From assembly GCA_006384855.1 (NCBI GenBank), contig VCJN01003569.1, positions 1 through 64,000 on the forward strand: a stretch of 64,000 bases of DNA, written 5' to 3'. This document shows positions 42,600 to 54,399 of the stretch, in pieces. The stretch comes from Tetraselmis striata. Lineage: Eukaryota > Chlorophyta > Chlorodendrophyceae > Chlorodendrales > Chlorodendraceae. Made by a program: the position numbers and the translations under genes. The notes under the pieces are model-generated. The model ran no database searches and had not been told where the DNA came from. It saw nothing but the letters and a program-made list of their open reading frames with translations. Within the stretch, counting starts at the first letter, position 1; each line of letters starts with the position of its first letter.

Positions 42600-44408
42600 C
42601 TCTCGGAAGGCGGACGGCGCCGCCAGCATGCCCAGCGCATGCAGCTTGTCGTCGGACGCCGCCGCCCTCGCCGCCGCCGTACTCCCCTGCGCATCCAGCC
42701 CACAATCACTTCTGACCGCACCCCATCGTGCATCGCGCAGCTGGCAACGAATTAGAGCAACTTCAGCCCCCTTGGGGGGAAGGGAGGGGGGGGGGGGGGG
42801 GGTGCGCACCGCGGGCCGGGTGGCAGCGCCCCCCGCCGGCGCGTCCTCCATGAACGCCGCGCCCCGGAGGGCGCTGTCGCCCCCCGCCGCGGCGCTGTGC
42901 TGCTCCCACAGCTCCTCCAGCCGCGTGTAGTCGTGCTCCTGCGCCGCACCGCACCGCGTCGCCCGCCCCTCAGCCCGCGTCAGTCCTAACCCCCCCCCAC
43001 CCCCCCGTCCAACCCGGCCCACTCCTCCCCCACCATCTGTGGCGCCCCCCACAGGCAGCAGCGCGGCGCTCACCCAGTACACCCACGACTTCATCAAGCC
43101 CACAAACCTGCGCCACCCAGGCACACACCACCGGAATCAGTGAGCCCGCAGTGTGCGCCCCCCGCGCTGAGAACCATGCCCTGCCCCTGCTGGAACGAAA
43201 CTCCCCCGCAGAGACTGAAGGCACTCCGACCGTCGGGGCAGTTGCTGACCGGTCCCGTGCGTCCCTTGCTGAGGCCCAGCGTCCCTTGCCAAGGTGTCGC
43301 AGACCGGCGGCACGTGGAGATGGGCGGCTCACCGGTGGAAGGCCGCGTCCTTGCCACCGCCGCGCCGCTGCACCAGCCGCCCCGTCCCCATCGGCACCGC
43401 AGGGGTGACCACGGCGGCCGGCCGCTGCGCCCCGGGTGTGCCTGCGGCGCGGGGGCGGGCACCGGGCGGAGGGGCGGCGTGGCCTCGCGGCTGCGGCTGC
43501 GACGGCGGAGCATGATCAGCGGTGGCGGGCGCGTGCGGGGTGCCACGCGTGAACTTCTTCTTGGGTGGCTTCAGGCCGGCGATGGCGTGCACCCGCCCGC
43601 TGGCCATCAGGAACTTGTGCACGCGCTCCTCGTGGTCGCCTGGCAAAGGGGTCACCTGATGACGTGGGACTCGCGTGGAGGAGGAGGAGGTGCCCGGGGG
43701 GGGGGGGGGGGGGGGGGGTATACGCACCCTGAATCTCGATGCAGCCATCCCTGGCCACTCCCCCTGTGCCCAGTGCACCCTTCAGCTCCGCCACTAGCGC
43801 GCCCGGGTCGCCGCTCACGTTGCGGATGACGGTGACCTGCGCACCCCGCCCCGCCACGCCATGGTGAGGCGGCCACAACCCAGCCCGACAAGCATCGGAG
43901 CGGATGCAGCGCAGGCCAGCACAGCTCCGGACAGCCCCTGTTGCCTTTGACCCCTTGCCCCCCCCCCCCCCCCCCCCCCCAGTACGATGCCAGGAACCAA
44001 TACCATCCTACTTCGTAAGTGACCGGTGTGTCTGTTCCCAGGCCGCTGTCCGTCCGACCGGGCTGCACCATCGCGTTTATACGTCGACTTGTGCAAAACA
44101 AAACCTCGCGGAGATGCTCTGCAAGGGTTTTAGTTGCTGCGGGTACTGTACTTGTAATATCAGTCCTGTCGCGGGGGCAAAACAGAGACTCTCGGAACGA
44201 CCAGCAGCTGCGACGCGCTGGGTCTTTGACCGCCCGCTTGACGCACTCGCTACCCTTCCGAAATAGAATGGCATTCCGCCACAGCCTCCGCCCTCTCCAC
44301 GACTTGCTTCTCACTGGGGAGAGGGCGGCGCAGCACCTTGTGGTTCTTCCGCTTCTCCACCGCCAGCGGCCAGCCGCCCTTCTTGGTGCCGGCTACCTGC
44401 CACGCCAT
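42600..44408 (-). CDS. Bacterial-type SUI1 (YciH-like) domain protein with extension, 3' end not found
   Basis: Six in-phase exons on the minus strand: 44408-44337, 43836-43728, 43639-43333, 43107-43074, 42938-42810 and 42686-42600, 246 codons with no stop reached. The N-terminal SUI1 domain reads TKKGGWPLAVEKRKNHK, VTVIRNVSGDPGALVAELKG, ALGTGGVARDGCIEIQ and GDHEERVHKFLMASGR. GTGG and EIQGDH are typical of bacterial and archaeal SUI1/YciH rather than of eukaryotic eIF1. Such proteins act in start-codon selection or ribosome binding. A Pro/Ala/Arg-rich linker follows, then FVGLMKSWVYWEHDYTRLEE and an acidic-helical region (SDDKLHALGMLAAPSAFRE). At 43329-43331 a TGA overlaps a strong GTGAGC donor; splicing there gives an exact phase match, whereas reading through would end a 163-aa protein. 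The product may be plastid or mitochondrial, though no clear transit peptide is present. Confidence 0.65.
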
Positions 44409-46750
44409 CCGATATCGCCCGCCGGGTTAGGCGCACCCACCCGCTATCCGGGAGTGTTTCTCAGAGGGCCGGAGAGGTTCTGGATAGCTGCTACGGTATG
44501 GAGTAGCTGCCTGGTAGCCCCATGTCTGTCGTTAGCGTCGCTGGGGAGGGAGGCTGACAGTCGCGTCGCAACGGCGTCGGTACAACGGGGTCGCCGCTAG
44601 CAGGCCCCGCCCCGGTTGTCGCTATCCCCTAGCGACTACCTGGTACCGAAGGGCGAAGGCGACGACGACGCAATATAACGGCGAAGGTGCCGCAGCAACG
44701 ACAGGCCGTCGTCATCGCCGGCGGCGTCATCGCGCGCCGCGCCTCGGGCGGATATACTGCCACAAGCCACAAGCCACAAAAGTTCTGCCGAGCGATATTA
44801 TTATTATCAAATTCGCAAACCCCATACTTATGTGGAAGGGTGTATAATGATCCGCGACAGGAATACAGGAATTTGATCCACATGCCCATGCGCGGCTGCA
44901 TTGAGGCCGTGCGCGCGTGCATGCGGGTTACTCACGGTCGTACGGCTGGGGGGGGAATGCTGCGATAGCGCGATACACCACATATTGCCACGCGGGGGCC
45001 GTTGCCGTCAACGCTTTCATTTATCTTCCGGCTTCCGGTCTTCCGGCTCTGGCGGTTCAAAATCACAAATTGCGCCACTCGTGTGCACAGTCACATAGGC
45101 ATGGGGCACCACAGCCCCCGTACTCATACCACATCACCCTTGGTATGATCACTATCCACCATACACGTAGGGCATTGTAATCAGGTCATTCACGACCTGG
45201 ACCAAGCCCTACGTGTCGATGACGATGGTTTATGGCCAAAATCATAGACAAAATGCGGCTGTGATTGTTGCACGCGCATGCGGGAGAGGGCTCTTGCGGC
45301 CTCCATGCCGTAGGCCAAAGTATATGGTGCATGGCCGCATGCTCATAGTGCGCCATGGTGAGCCCAGTGGGGCGACAATGGCGTGCACCTTAATGCGTCG
45401 ATGCTGGTGGAAGTACTGTTGTGAAAGGGGGGATCCGGCATGGCGGCCGTGGGCATCGCTCAAGGGGATGTATGTGCCAAGTATGAGTAGTCCGTGCACA
45501 AGTACAAACAACGCACTGTCCTGCCACCGTATATCAGGTTTTGAGATCCCCTTGGCGCAAAGTTTCACGCCAATATGTTGACCACACGCTGACACGGACG
45601 TCAGATTTCGACATATTATTAAAAAAATCAAAAGCGCCTAAATGGCCTCGGACGACCGTGCTTCCGCGTGGAAGTTGTAGCCCTGCTCGCGTAAATTTAA
45701 TAATTGGTATTTATATGAAAATTTTCTGACGTTTCCTCGCAACGCACTGAGCGATACCGCGAGTTTGAGAGCTGCACCACAAGGCGGCACTGCAGTGGCG
45801 ATGGTATCACGCCGCATCGTGCACGGGCGCACGCCACTATGGCCCCAACCCAAGCAAAAATACTCTAGCCTCTTTGCTGACATGTTTCCTCGCCCACCCA
45901 TGGCCATCCCACCATGCAATGGTATATGCATGCGCGGCGGGACGTGCGGGGTGCCAACCCCCAGTTTGTGGGGGTACTGGAAACGATTGGTGTGGCGCAA
46001 GTGCCACTCGTGTAGGGCACTTGTTAGGGCCAAAGGGGTTGCTTACACCCTATGGTGGTAAAGGCTGAGCATAAATGTGCAATATTCCAGGATTTCAGGT
46101 CATAAAACATAGATTCAGCTGCCCTACTATTCGTAAGCTCGAATTCGGCGAGAAGGGGCCTGGGACTTGTATGGAGGGGTGTATAATAGTTTATTATCAT
46201 GTATTTCTATGGAAGAACTATGGCGAATTATTAATAATCCCCGTATTATGCACCGAAAAAAATCATATTATCATTTTATGAAGTCGCGACATACGACGGC
46301 ACAGGGTACACTGACAGAATGATACGCTAGTTATATAGCTTGTCATATTGCTAGTCAATTTTGCTTTCAGGCGGCTTGCTCTTGTTGATCTTTCAGTACT
46401 TTCAGCTTTTAGCGGTAGGTGGATTTGTTAATGGCATTTTTGTAATTCTCACCAGTGATAACAATACGCTAGTCACTGATCATTCTCGCGACAGCTTCCA
46501 TTGTAACCACCGGAAAATGACATATATGCTGCAGCTGCTTGCTGTGGGAGCAGTCAATGGAACAGAGCGAAATCGACTCATTATGTCATTGTATCATCGG
46601 TATATTATAGTGTATATGAATGCATAATGTTTGTCGAAATATCAAATCTCAAAAGCCTAATTTATACCTAAGTTGAACCGAAAATGGTGCGATATAGGCA
46701 AATCCAAAACTCCAAAACCAAATTCTGCCAGACGTAGTCAGCGTAAACGT
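44409..46750. other. Intergenic, no gene recognised
   Basis: Frames of up to 131 codons on both strands (45242-46061) show no domain. It holds a nested inverted repeat at 45163-45216, two altered copies of the ACTTATGTGGA...GTGTATAAT motif (near 44826 and 46165), and a remnant near 46365-46440 resembling the left interior of the inverted-repeat element (CGGCTTG, TTGATCTTTCAGTACT, TTTTAGCGGTAGG). Confidence 0.45.
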
Positions 46751-46990
46751 ACTCGCAAAGTAAAATAAAGCCCCGGGCCATCGGCAGAAGAAGCCCTAGC
46801 AGTCTTAGGCCTGGCATAGCCCTTAGACTGTTGCCTCATTCGAACCCCGAAGGGCAAATGCATCAACCCGGTAAGGTTACCCGGGACACGGGCCCGGTCG
46901 ATATCGCCCTGATTTGCCACAGCCGGAATCGATCCTGGGACCTCCTGAGTGGGAGATCACCGCTCTACCGAGCGGACAGACAACGAGGCC
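46751..46990 (-). mobile_element. tRNA-headed SINE, copy 2
   Basis: Read on the minus strand from 46990: GGCCTCGTTGTCTGTCCGCT, CGGTAGAGCGGTGATCTCCC, a GATCGATTCC B-box-like motif, then GTGTCCCGGGTAA, GGGTTGATGCATTTGCCCTT, GGTTCGAATGAGGCAACAGT and a CCCGGGGCTTTATTTTACTT tail. Head, body and tail follow the same order as at 24718-24984, with roughly three quarters identity by eye. Confidence 0.75.
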
Positions 46991-47558
46991 GGACGTACTC
47001 GTAGTAGATGAATCGTCAAGCGGCGGTTCTGCGCGAGTACAGCACAGCTTCTTGTGTATCCAGGGACCCTATATGAAGATCTGGGGACCATTGATAGGGA
47101 GTGCCTAACTGAGACTGAGACTTCCCCAGCAACCCTTCAGCATGTACAAAGGCATTCACGCTGCGCACCTGTTATTGCAACCATGACATACCCCCCAACT
47201 TTCCCGCTGTCCCCATGATGTCTGCTGACCAGCTATGGTGTTGATGACGCCCTCTATGATCATGTTGAGGATTATGCATTGCCTTGAAGCCCGGCAGCTG
47301 CCGCTTTTCTTGCTTTATCTGCGCAGCAGTGAGTCTGGAGACAAATTTCAAAAGCTTACAGGTGCTGCCTCAAGTCGGCGGCACCATTCAACGGCGGCCG
47401 GGACTCTTTGTGAGAGTTGCCCCCTCGCTGCAACGACGGCCCACCTTCACAACCGCAGAGAAAGCTGCGTCCACCCTCACCCCTGCGCCTCTGCCTATCA
47501 GTGGGTGCCTGGGAGGCAGCTGGTTGGGGGAGATATCAGGGCCGCCTGCATGCGCTCG
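46991..47558. other. Intergenic, no gene recognised
   Basis: Between the SINE copy and the end of the SRRM1-like gene. Probably 3' untranslated sequence in part; nothing else seen. Confidence 0.5.
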
Positions 47559-49353
47559 TCAGCGGCTGGGAGGGCGACGGCCCCGGCGTGGCGGGGAGGG
47601 GGCGCCACCCATGGGCCAGCGCTCAGCCCCAGATGGGGATTGGCTGCGCCGCGCGACGAGCCTATCCGGTGGCGGCGTGAAGCGCGTGGGCGGCGGCGTG
47701 AAGCGGTCGTGGCCGCCGCGGGCCGGCCCGGGGGATGGCATGGGGGAGCGGGAGCGGCCCCCGCTGCGCCGACCGCTGCCGCGAGGTGCAGGGCTCCGCC
47801 GTGGCGGGGAGGGCGAGGGCGGGCGGGGCCGGGCGGCTGCTCGCGGGGGCGGAGAACGTTGGCGCGGCGGCGGCGGGGAGCGTGGCTGACGGCGGTGGCC
47901 GCGGGGCCGCTCCGCCCGGTAGTCGCGCTCCCCAGGCGAGCCCTGCCGCTCGCGGTGGTCGCGCTGGCGGTGTCGGGCCGGGGGCGGGGAAGCCGGGGAG
48001 CGCGGACGGCGCGGAGGCGGACTGCGGCTGCGGCGGGGAGGCCGGCGCGCGGGAGAGCGGCTGCGACTGCGGCTGCGGCTGCGGCTGTTGCTGCGGCTCG
48101 GCCGCCATCGTGGCGCGCCCCGCGGCGAGCGGCTGCGGCTGCGCAGGGAGCGGCGGCGGGGCGGCGGAGGCGAGCGGCGCTCTGCGGGCGGCTGCGAGGG
48201 TGCCGCGCCCGTGAGCTGCCCCTGCAGGCGTGCCGCGGCCGCCAGCGCTGCCGCTTTCGCCGCCTCCGCAGCCGCCAGAGCCTCCTCGGCCACGCTGTCT
48301 TTGCGCACCACGCCGCTCAGCTCCTGCAGGGACGCCATGGGGTTGCTCAGCACCCGGTGCGAGGGCCCTGCTGGTGGGGGGGGTGCTACAAGGGAAGGGG
48401 CATAGCATCAGGGCGGTGCGCACCGGCGGCGTGCCGTCAGGGGCGGTCTGCGCCGCCACCAGAAGCGACCACAGGTCCTGCAGGTAGCGGGGGCGGGGGC
48501 AGGCCTCATGGCGAGGAGAAGGGACGCTGCCCCACGCGCCATCTGCCCCTGGGGCCACCTAGGGGAAGGACAGGAGGGGAGGTAGGGAAGCATGCAAAAG
48601 CACAGGCGCACCTGCACAAATTGGACCCGGATGGCGTCGTCCAACAGCCCCGCCAGCCCGCCCTCGAGCTCTAGCGGGTTGGGCGTGGCGCTGTCCAGAA
48701 CGTCCTGCACCAGCGCCTGCGCAATCTGCGCGACCACAAGCGGCCCCGCACCGTCAGCATCGCCTGCACGGGGGAGGCAGCAGCCAACCCTCCCCATCGC
48801 CCACCGCAGCCAGCCAGCCCGCCCGCCACCCACCTCATCCTCTGCGCCCATCAGCTCCACCAGCCGCTGCGACCCCCACGCCTTGAGCGCTGGCAGGTTG
48901 ACCTTCTTCAGGTCGATTTTAGCGCCGTACACCTCCGGTAGCTTCACTTTCTTGGGCTTGGTCTTGCCCAGCTGCAGCTGCCCCCTGCGCCAGGGCCCAT
49001 TTCATCTTCAAAATAACCCGCCGGAGAGGCCTCGCTACATGCATAGAAAAGGCGCCACCTTTAGTGTATGATGACCCTTTTAAGAAGTCAGTGTCCCCTA
49101 GATTCCCTGAGATACGTGTACGTGCACATACGCAATGCTTTACATAAATGGGAAGTGATAGGAAGTGATAGCATCGATCCCCCGCGCCCGCCCCCCCCCC
49201 CCCCCCCCCCCCCCCCAGCCGCGGCCGCGTGCTGGGGTACCCGTCAAGGGAGGCCTCGGTGCGGCGATATCACACGCGGGCTTGCGCAAGGGAGTGGGCA
49301 AGTGGGTGGGTGGGGTTGGGGCACCTTCCGAAGGGCTGCCGGAAGACGGACAT
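47559..49353 (-). CDS. SRRM1: PWI-domain SR-rich splicing protein (SRRM1-like)
   Basis: Probable nuclear splicing coactivator related to SRRM1/SRm160. Five minus-strand exons close in phase: 49353-49325, 48984-48834, 48725-48612, 48477-48424 and 48323-47559 (stop TGA), 370 aa. The PWI domain covers roughly residues 15-115: KVKLPEVYGAKIDLKKVNLP, ALKAWGSQRLVELMGAEDE, IAQALVQDVLDSATPN, LEGGLAGLLDDAIRVQFVQD and LWSLLVAAQ, matching the order VNLEVIKPWI..., DVVIEFIFNQL..., GFLNGKNAREF..., LWPLLLSAQ of known members. An Ala-rich helix follows (EEALAAAEAAKAAALAAAAR), then a long RS/RP tail with SRSRSRSRSRSPARRPPRRS. The Trp-Ile of the PWI motif is AWG here. The first exon encodes only nine codons plus two bases (MSVFRQPFG) and rests on an exact phase fit. 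Confidence 0.85.
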
Positions 49354-50930
49354 CGCGCCCGCCGCTGCCGCCGCCGCGCCTCTACTACGTGATGCCCAGG
49401 CTGCGAGCGGGCCCTCAGCGGCTGAATGAGCTGTATCTGCCTGACTGGGCTATCGCTTCAGGGCGAGGGGACTGCCGCTGTACTCCGTGATGGGTGTTTC
49501 TGCTTGCCTGCAGGCCTGGTGAGCGAGCCCGCTTCACTTCAGGAAAAAAACGAGAGGTTATGACCTGTATCATATAGATAAGGATTATGTCATGTTATGT
49601 CGTATCCTGCAATCCTGCTTTTTGAATCCCGGACATATTTTTGAAGGTGTCCCGAGTCGTCATCTCTTTCAGCACCGGGATGGTTAGTGTTTCGTTGAGT
49701 ATTCGTTATTATAACCGCCGCTGTGCGGCACAGTACCCGCAACGTAATGACCAAATCTCAGTTCATATAATAATATAGTTACATGAGCTAGCTGCAAAAC
49801 GCGATAAGGAAACCACCCGAAAAGGCAATAGAAAACATCCACAACAGCAATTGCGCGGTGGAAGCAGCACCAGAAGAAATCTCAGTTAATACATTATTCA
49901 GGTACCGGTACCAGCATAATAAAGGGCCCCACATCGATAATAAATATTGCTCGAACTTCAGATAGGATCGCTGGATGTGGTAGGGGACCTTTCCGATATT
50001 GTCCTTTTCTGGTGATTTTCTGATATCGCCTCCTGCAGCTAGCTCGTGTAAGGATTATATATAAAAGGATTAATCCTTAATTCTTGCTGGATGTGGTTAT
50101 ATTGCACCGCGATACTACCGGTAGTGGCTACCACTCGCCGTAGTTAGCTACTTTACACCCGCCGTTGGTCGCTGTGCTCGTACATTCAGGGTACGATAGA
50201 TGAATAACAAGACCTGATTGGCGCGGATTTCAGAAATAAACGGTCGACTTGGCGATATGGTGTGCCAGATCAGCGCAGCGCGGCCTGAGATGCAATATCT
50301 ATCCGGCGTTTGCCATCCACAGCAGTCATCAATTCATATAACGATGGATGGCAATAACAACGAAACCTGCAAAACTGATTTAAAGTACGGAACTGCTCGT
50401 ACTGGTACCGGCCGACTGACGGCGGCGCTGTGGCGGCTTGATGCTACGAGTAGAATAAGGATTACTGGCATGTGGATCTTTCAGTATGACTCCTTTTAGC
50501 GGTGGATTTGTTACAGGCCAACTGACGGCGGTAGTCGTCTAGCGGACGAGATTGGGAAGCCCGACCTACAACCGCCCTATCCGTTCTACTGATCTAATGG
50601 GGTTTCCCCCTTTCCTATCCGGTTTCTCTAGCCGCCTGTGTTGCTGGAGCGGTACGGGTTGCTAGTTCACGTGTCGATGATGTGCCTCTATCTTCGCGTG
50701 CGGCACGAGCAGACATAAAATCGGCCGTAACAGTTGAACTTGCCATGCTCCAGACAGTTTCGCTGTGAGTTCCACAGAACGATTAACTATCCCGTAACAT
50801 TTTGCGCAGGTCACATTTTGTTGAATAAAGACCGCACCCGGCTCACCATCCGATGAGTGTGATATTCTCGCCGTACAATATGTCCGACGACGTACTTTAT
50901 TTGTTATCATACATGTAGTACTGCGTTACC
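49354..50930. other. Intergenic with three repeat remnants
   Basis: No gene recognised. A shortened copy of the 13.5/59.9-kb repeat lies at 49782-49880. A block at 49985-50060 is shared with 26870-26950 and ends CAGCTAGCTCGTGTAA. A remnant near 50468-50515 (GGATCTTTCAGTA, CTTTTAGCGGTGGATTTGTT) resembles the left interior of the inverted-repeat element. Confidence 0.5.
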
Positions 50931-53400
50931 ATGTCAAATGGAGAACAACCCGTCGCCGAGCTGACACTTGAGTCGCCTCAAGCGGACATGCATGCCCAGT
51001 CTGCGTTGCTGCTTGAGCTCACCTCGTCGCTGGCTCAATTGACGGCTCGCGGGCGCAATGTCGTCAAAGGAGACGGGGCACATGGTTCCGGGTCCGGGCA
51101 TCGTGGCGTGAGACAATTTGCATGCAGCAAGTGGGGGGGGAGGGGGGGAAGGGGGGGGGGGGGCACAATGCGCCTCGATTTGCTAGAGCTATCCTAGATC
51201 GGCCGTGCCGGCTCCACATCCGCAAGCAACGAGGACGACTACTTCGCGGTGCCGGAGCTACTACTGCAGAGAGCGAAGCATATGGTTACGAGGTAGTTGG
51301 TCAGGACGTCAAGTTAGCCGGGTGCGTGGTCTGTTCCCGCTTCACACCGATTTGACGAACAACTAAATACCTTTAAAATGATGACCGGCGTTTGCGGGCC
51401 ATGAGTAGTACCTTTGGATGACGTGCTTTGGGGCTCACACCGCCGCGTTGTGTGCGGCTCCTGTTGACCATGACCTCACACCTTACCTCGTGCGTGCTCT
51501 CAACCAAAAGGAGGCAATCGACAAGGCGTATATCTTTTTTGTGGCTTTCCTCGCGAAGCTGAACAAAATCAAGCGCGTGCATGGTGACCATGGTGTGTTG
51601 GACGTGTTGCGGGCTCAACACTTCCAGCCCGCCGCAAATCATCTGGGTTCGGCGGTCTTCGGCGACATGATGCGCGACTACGACCGCCGTATCTTTGAGG
51701 CACGGTCGTCAGCCGTGCCGAGGCCACCGGTATAGCACGCGTGCATGCGACACTCACAAGCCCGCATGACACGGGGCGGTGCGGGCGTGGTCGCGGGCGC
51801 GCGACGGAGGCCGCGGCCGCGGGCGCGAAGGTGACGAGCATGACTGATGGCATGGGGCGCCTTTCGTCGGAGCTGCCAACGCTTTGCGAGGCCACCGGTA
51901 TTCGGTGGCCACCGCACAGCGAACGCAGCTCATGGCAGCTCAACGGCGAGACAAGCACCGCTTCGCCTTGTCCGGACCGGACCCCTTCCCTACATGCTTC
52001 ATTAGACTTTCCTTGGTGCCAGCGGCGCTTCATGATGCATCATCAACCGAGTGCGGCTCAACCATCCGCACACATGCGCATGACGATTCAACAACCCGTC
52101 TCCTGTGCCGTTACCCTGCGTTCGTTAGTTGTTACTCTATGTGTACAAACTGGTTTGCAACGACTTTCATTCGCGCGGGTGTTACGCACGCGACGCTACG
52201 CACGCGATACGATGAGCGCAACGGGTGCGCGGGGCGGCCCTCCTGCCCGAACTTTGCTGCGCGAACCCGTACCGTATCGAACCCCTCCAACGGTTACAAT
52301 GCAATCACCGACAACTTGACGGACGCTGCTAATTATTTAGTTTCTCAAATGTCTCGGTTACTACATGTGGCCGCTTCTCTCGAACGTTGCACTTACGTGA
52401 TTATTGACGACCCCGCCGTGCTCGCCCCATGGGCGACATCAGTTCGTGCTACTGGGCCTTCTAAGAGGTGCACGCTACGCACTATTTAATTAGTGGACCG
52501 TGTGCCGGTTCGTGGCGCCGGGCGGTAAGACAGTTGGCATGTTTAGCATCAAAGGCTCAGCGGGAATGAAGTTGTAAGAATTTCAAATTTCGTGCGCGTC
52601 TATTAGAGGAGGCCTTCGGTTCCGAAACCATGGGACAACGAGCCCTCGACCTCCTCTCTGACTCCCTCGTCTCCGACCAGATCCTCAAGATCTACACTGG
52701 GAGGCGCTGAAATTGGAATTGTTAACAACGTGCTTCCATGCTGCGCTCCACCCCTATTGAGTTTTTATATTCTTAGGGCATGCCATCTCTAACCATAGTA
52801 GGGGACACATAGTGTACTTACAACTCAAGCTTTCGGCCATCCTTTGTCGTTTCCAAGCCCCATCTCCTTCCATCCTCTGAGAGGCTGAAGTTTTTCGCCG
52901 AGTTTGGTCACGATTCGGAGAACATCATGCCCCTACATGCGAGTACCGCTACTGTAGTTGTTCGGCACGTCGCCTTGCTCGGTGAGCGGGGTCGCATTGG
53001 GGCTAATAAGTCGTTGCGGTCCTACATGTCGACCATCAATACTTTATTCAAACTGCAGAACATCAACCCCATTGCTAAGGACATCGTGCATTACAACGGC
53101 GCGGCGGGACATGATGCTTAACCAACGTCGCGTGGAGGCAGTTGCCATGCGGATACCGCTACCCGCTGATGTTGCTTACGTTTTGTCCACCGTCGTTCCG
53201 AGCCGATTATCACTCTTCCTCTCCCCAAGTATCGGTACAACTTCCGTGCCCTTGTGGCCGCGATCGTTAACCTCGTGTTTTTCGCTCCATAGCGTACGGA
53301 ATCGGGATATAGACGGTCTTTTTATGCTTACATGCCTGTATGGATATGAAATCATTACCACGAAATGCGCCTAGCAGGCTAGCACGGAGATGACAACCCA
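50931..53400 (+). mobile_element. Fossil tyrosine-recombinase element
   Basis: A broken element. The recognisable part is a tyrosine-recombinase N-terminal (SAM-like) region near 52930-53100, VVRHVALLGERGRIGANKSL then LRSYMSTINTLFKLQNINP, preceded near 52640 by GQRALDLLSDSLVS and followed near 53115 by a VEAVAMRIPLPADVAYVL stretch. These are in the order seen in recombinases of DIRS-like or Crypton-like elements. The catalytic part is not clearly preserved. Upstream coding (50931-51200 and 51418-51735, the latter with DHGVLDVLRAQHFQPAANHL) may be other parts of the same element, but I cannot name it. It carries several breaks and looks old. A separate insertion of about 180 bp lies within the recombinase (see findings). 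DIRS versus Crypton cannot be decided. Confidence 0.45.
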
Positions 53401-54399
53401 TGGCAACAGCCATTGATCGTGTAAGAAAGCCTGCGATATCGTTTTGGCAGAACCAGACTCAACTTTGAAACCTCGCCGCACGATCAGGCCTCACCCGCCC
53501 GCGCACGTGCCAAGCCCGCTCATCGCGCGCTACCTGTAATAATGAACTTTTCGCGATTGGAAGGCCCCCGCCGCCGCGTGGGTGGTCTCCCACACAATTC
53601 CGTCCTCCCCTCCCCGTCTCGAGCTCCCTCCCCGCCGCCAGCCCGTGGCATACCACAAAACCTCCCCAACACCAACACCAACAAATCCAAAGTAAGCTTC
53701 AGCACATATCTTTTTTCCCGGCCAAGCACGGGCTCGCTCCGTTGGGTGCCCCGCCGGCGGCTGATCTGTCGGGCTTTCCAGCCTGCAGCCAGCAAACACG
53801 GCGACCCGACCGACCCCCACAAAATTTTAGGTCTTCTCCGCCGCTGCGCCCCGCGAGATCTCGCTCTCGCCGCAGCATGCGCCTTCTTGCTCGCAAGTAT
53901 CGCCGGATCTATACGCTTGCCTTTCCAGGGCAGGCTAAGCAAGCAGCGTCACGCCCAGCAGCCGGCCGTGCCCCTCCGTCCCTCGGTCCTGGCTAGGCCG
54001 GCAACACGGAAGGGTAAAATCTGCGCGGCGGCCCCGAGCGATATGCGGCCATCCGTACCGACGTTACCGAGGTGCCCCCGGGCCGCGACACTGCGCAGCA
54101 CCGCCTGCCACGGACATCAGGCCGCCGCTCGCAGCCAGCAACGTTGCGCATGCGCGTGGTTCATACCAACCACGTCGGATAGGCAGGGCTACACAGCGGA
54201 CGTGGGATCGGGGGGTCGGGAGCTGGGTGCAACCCGGTTGGTCGGAGCCACGGCGCTCTCGTTGTTGGCATCTTTCTGTTTGGGAATGGGGGTGTGTGGA
54301 ATAGTGGGGAAACAGAGGAGGGAGAGGGGCGAGAGGGGAGGAGTTTAGGGTGTAGTTGCTGTCTCTGCTGGACTAACCGGGGCGCCTGCCGCGGCGCAG
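53401..54399. other. Upstream region of the carrier gene
   Basis: A forward frame of 268 codons (53542-54348) and minus frames of up to 140 codons overlap in GC-rich sequence; none shows a domain. A splice acceptor-like GCGGCGCAG directly precedes the carrier ATG, so a 5' untranslated exon may lie here. Confidence 0.4.

Noticed and set aside
53542-54348. 268-codon forward frame upstream of the carrier
   Set aside because: There is no domain and competing minus frames of similar quality exist; Pro/Arg/Ser bias fits GC-rich noncoding DNA.
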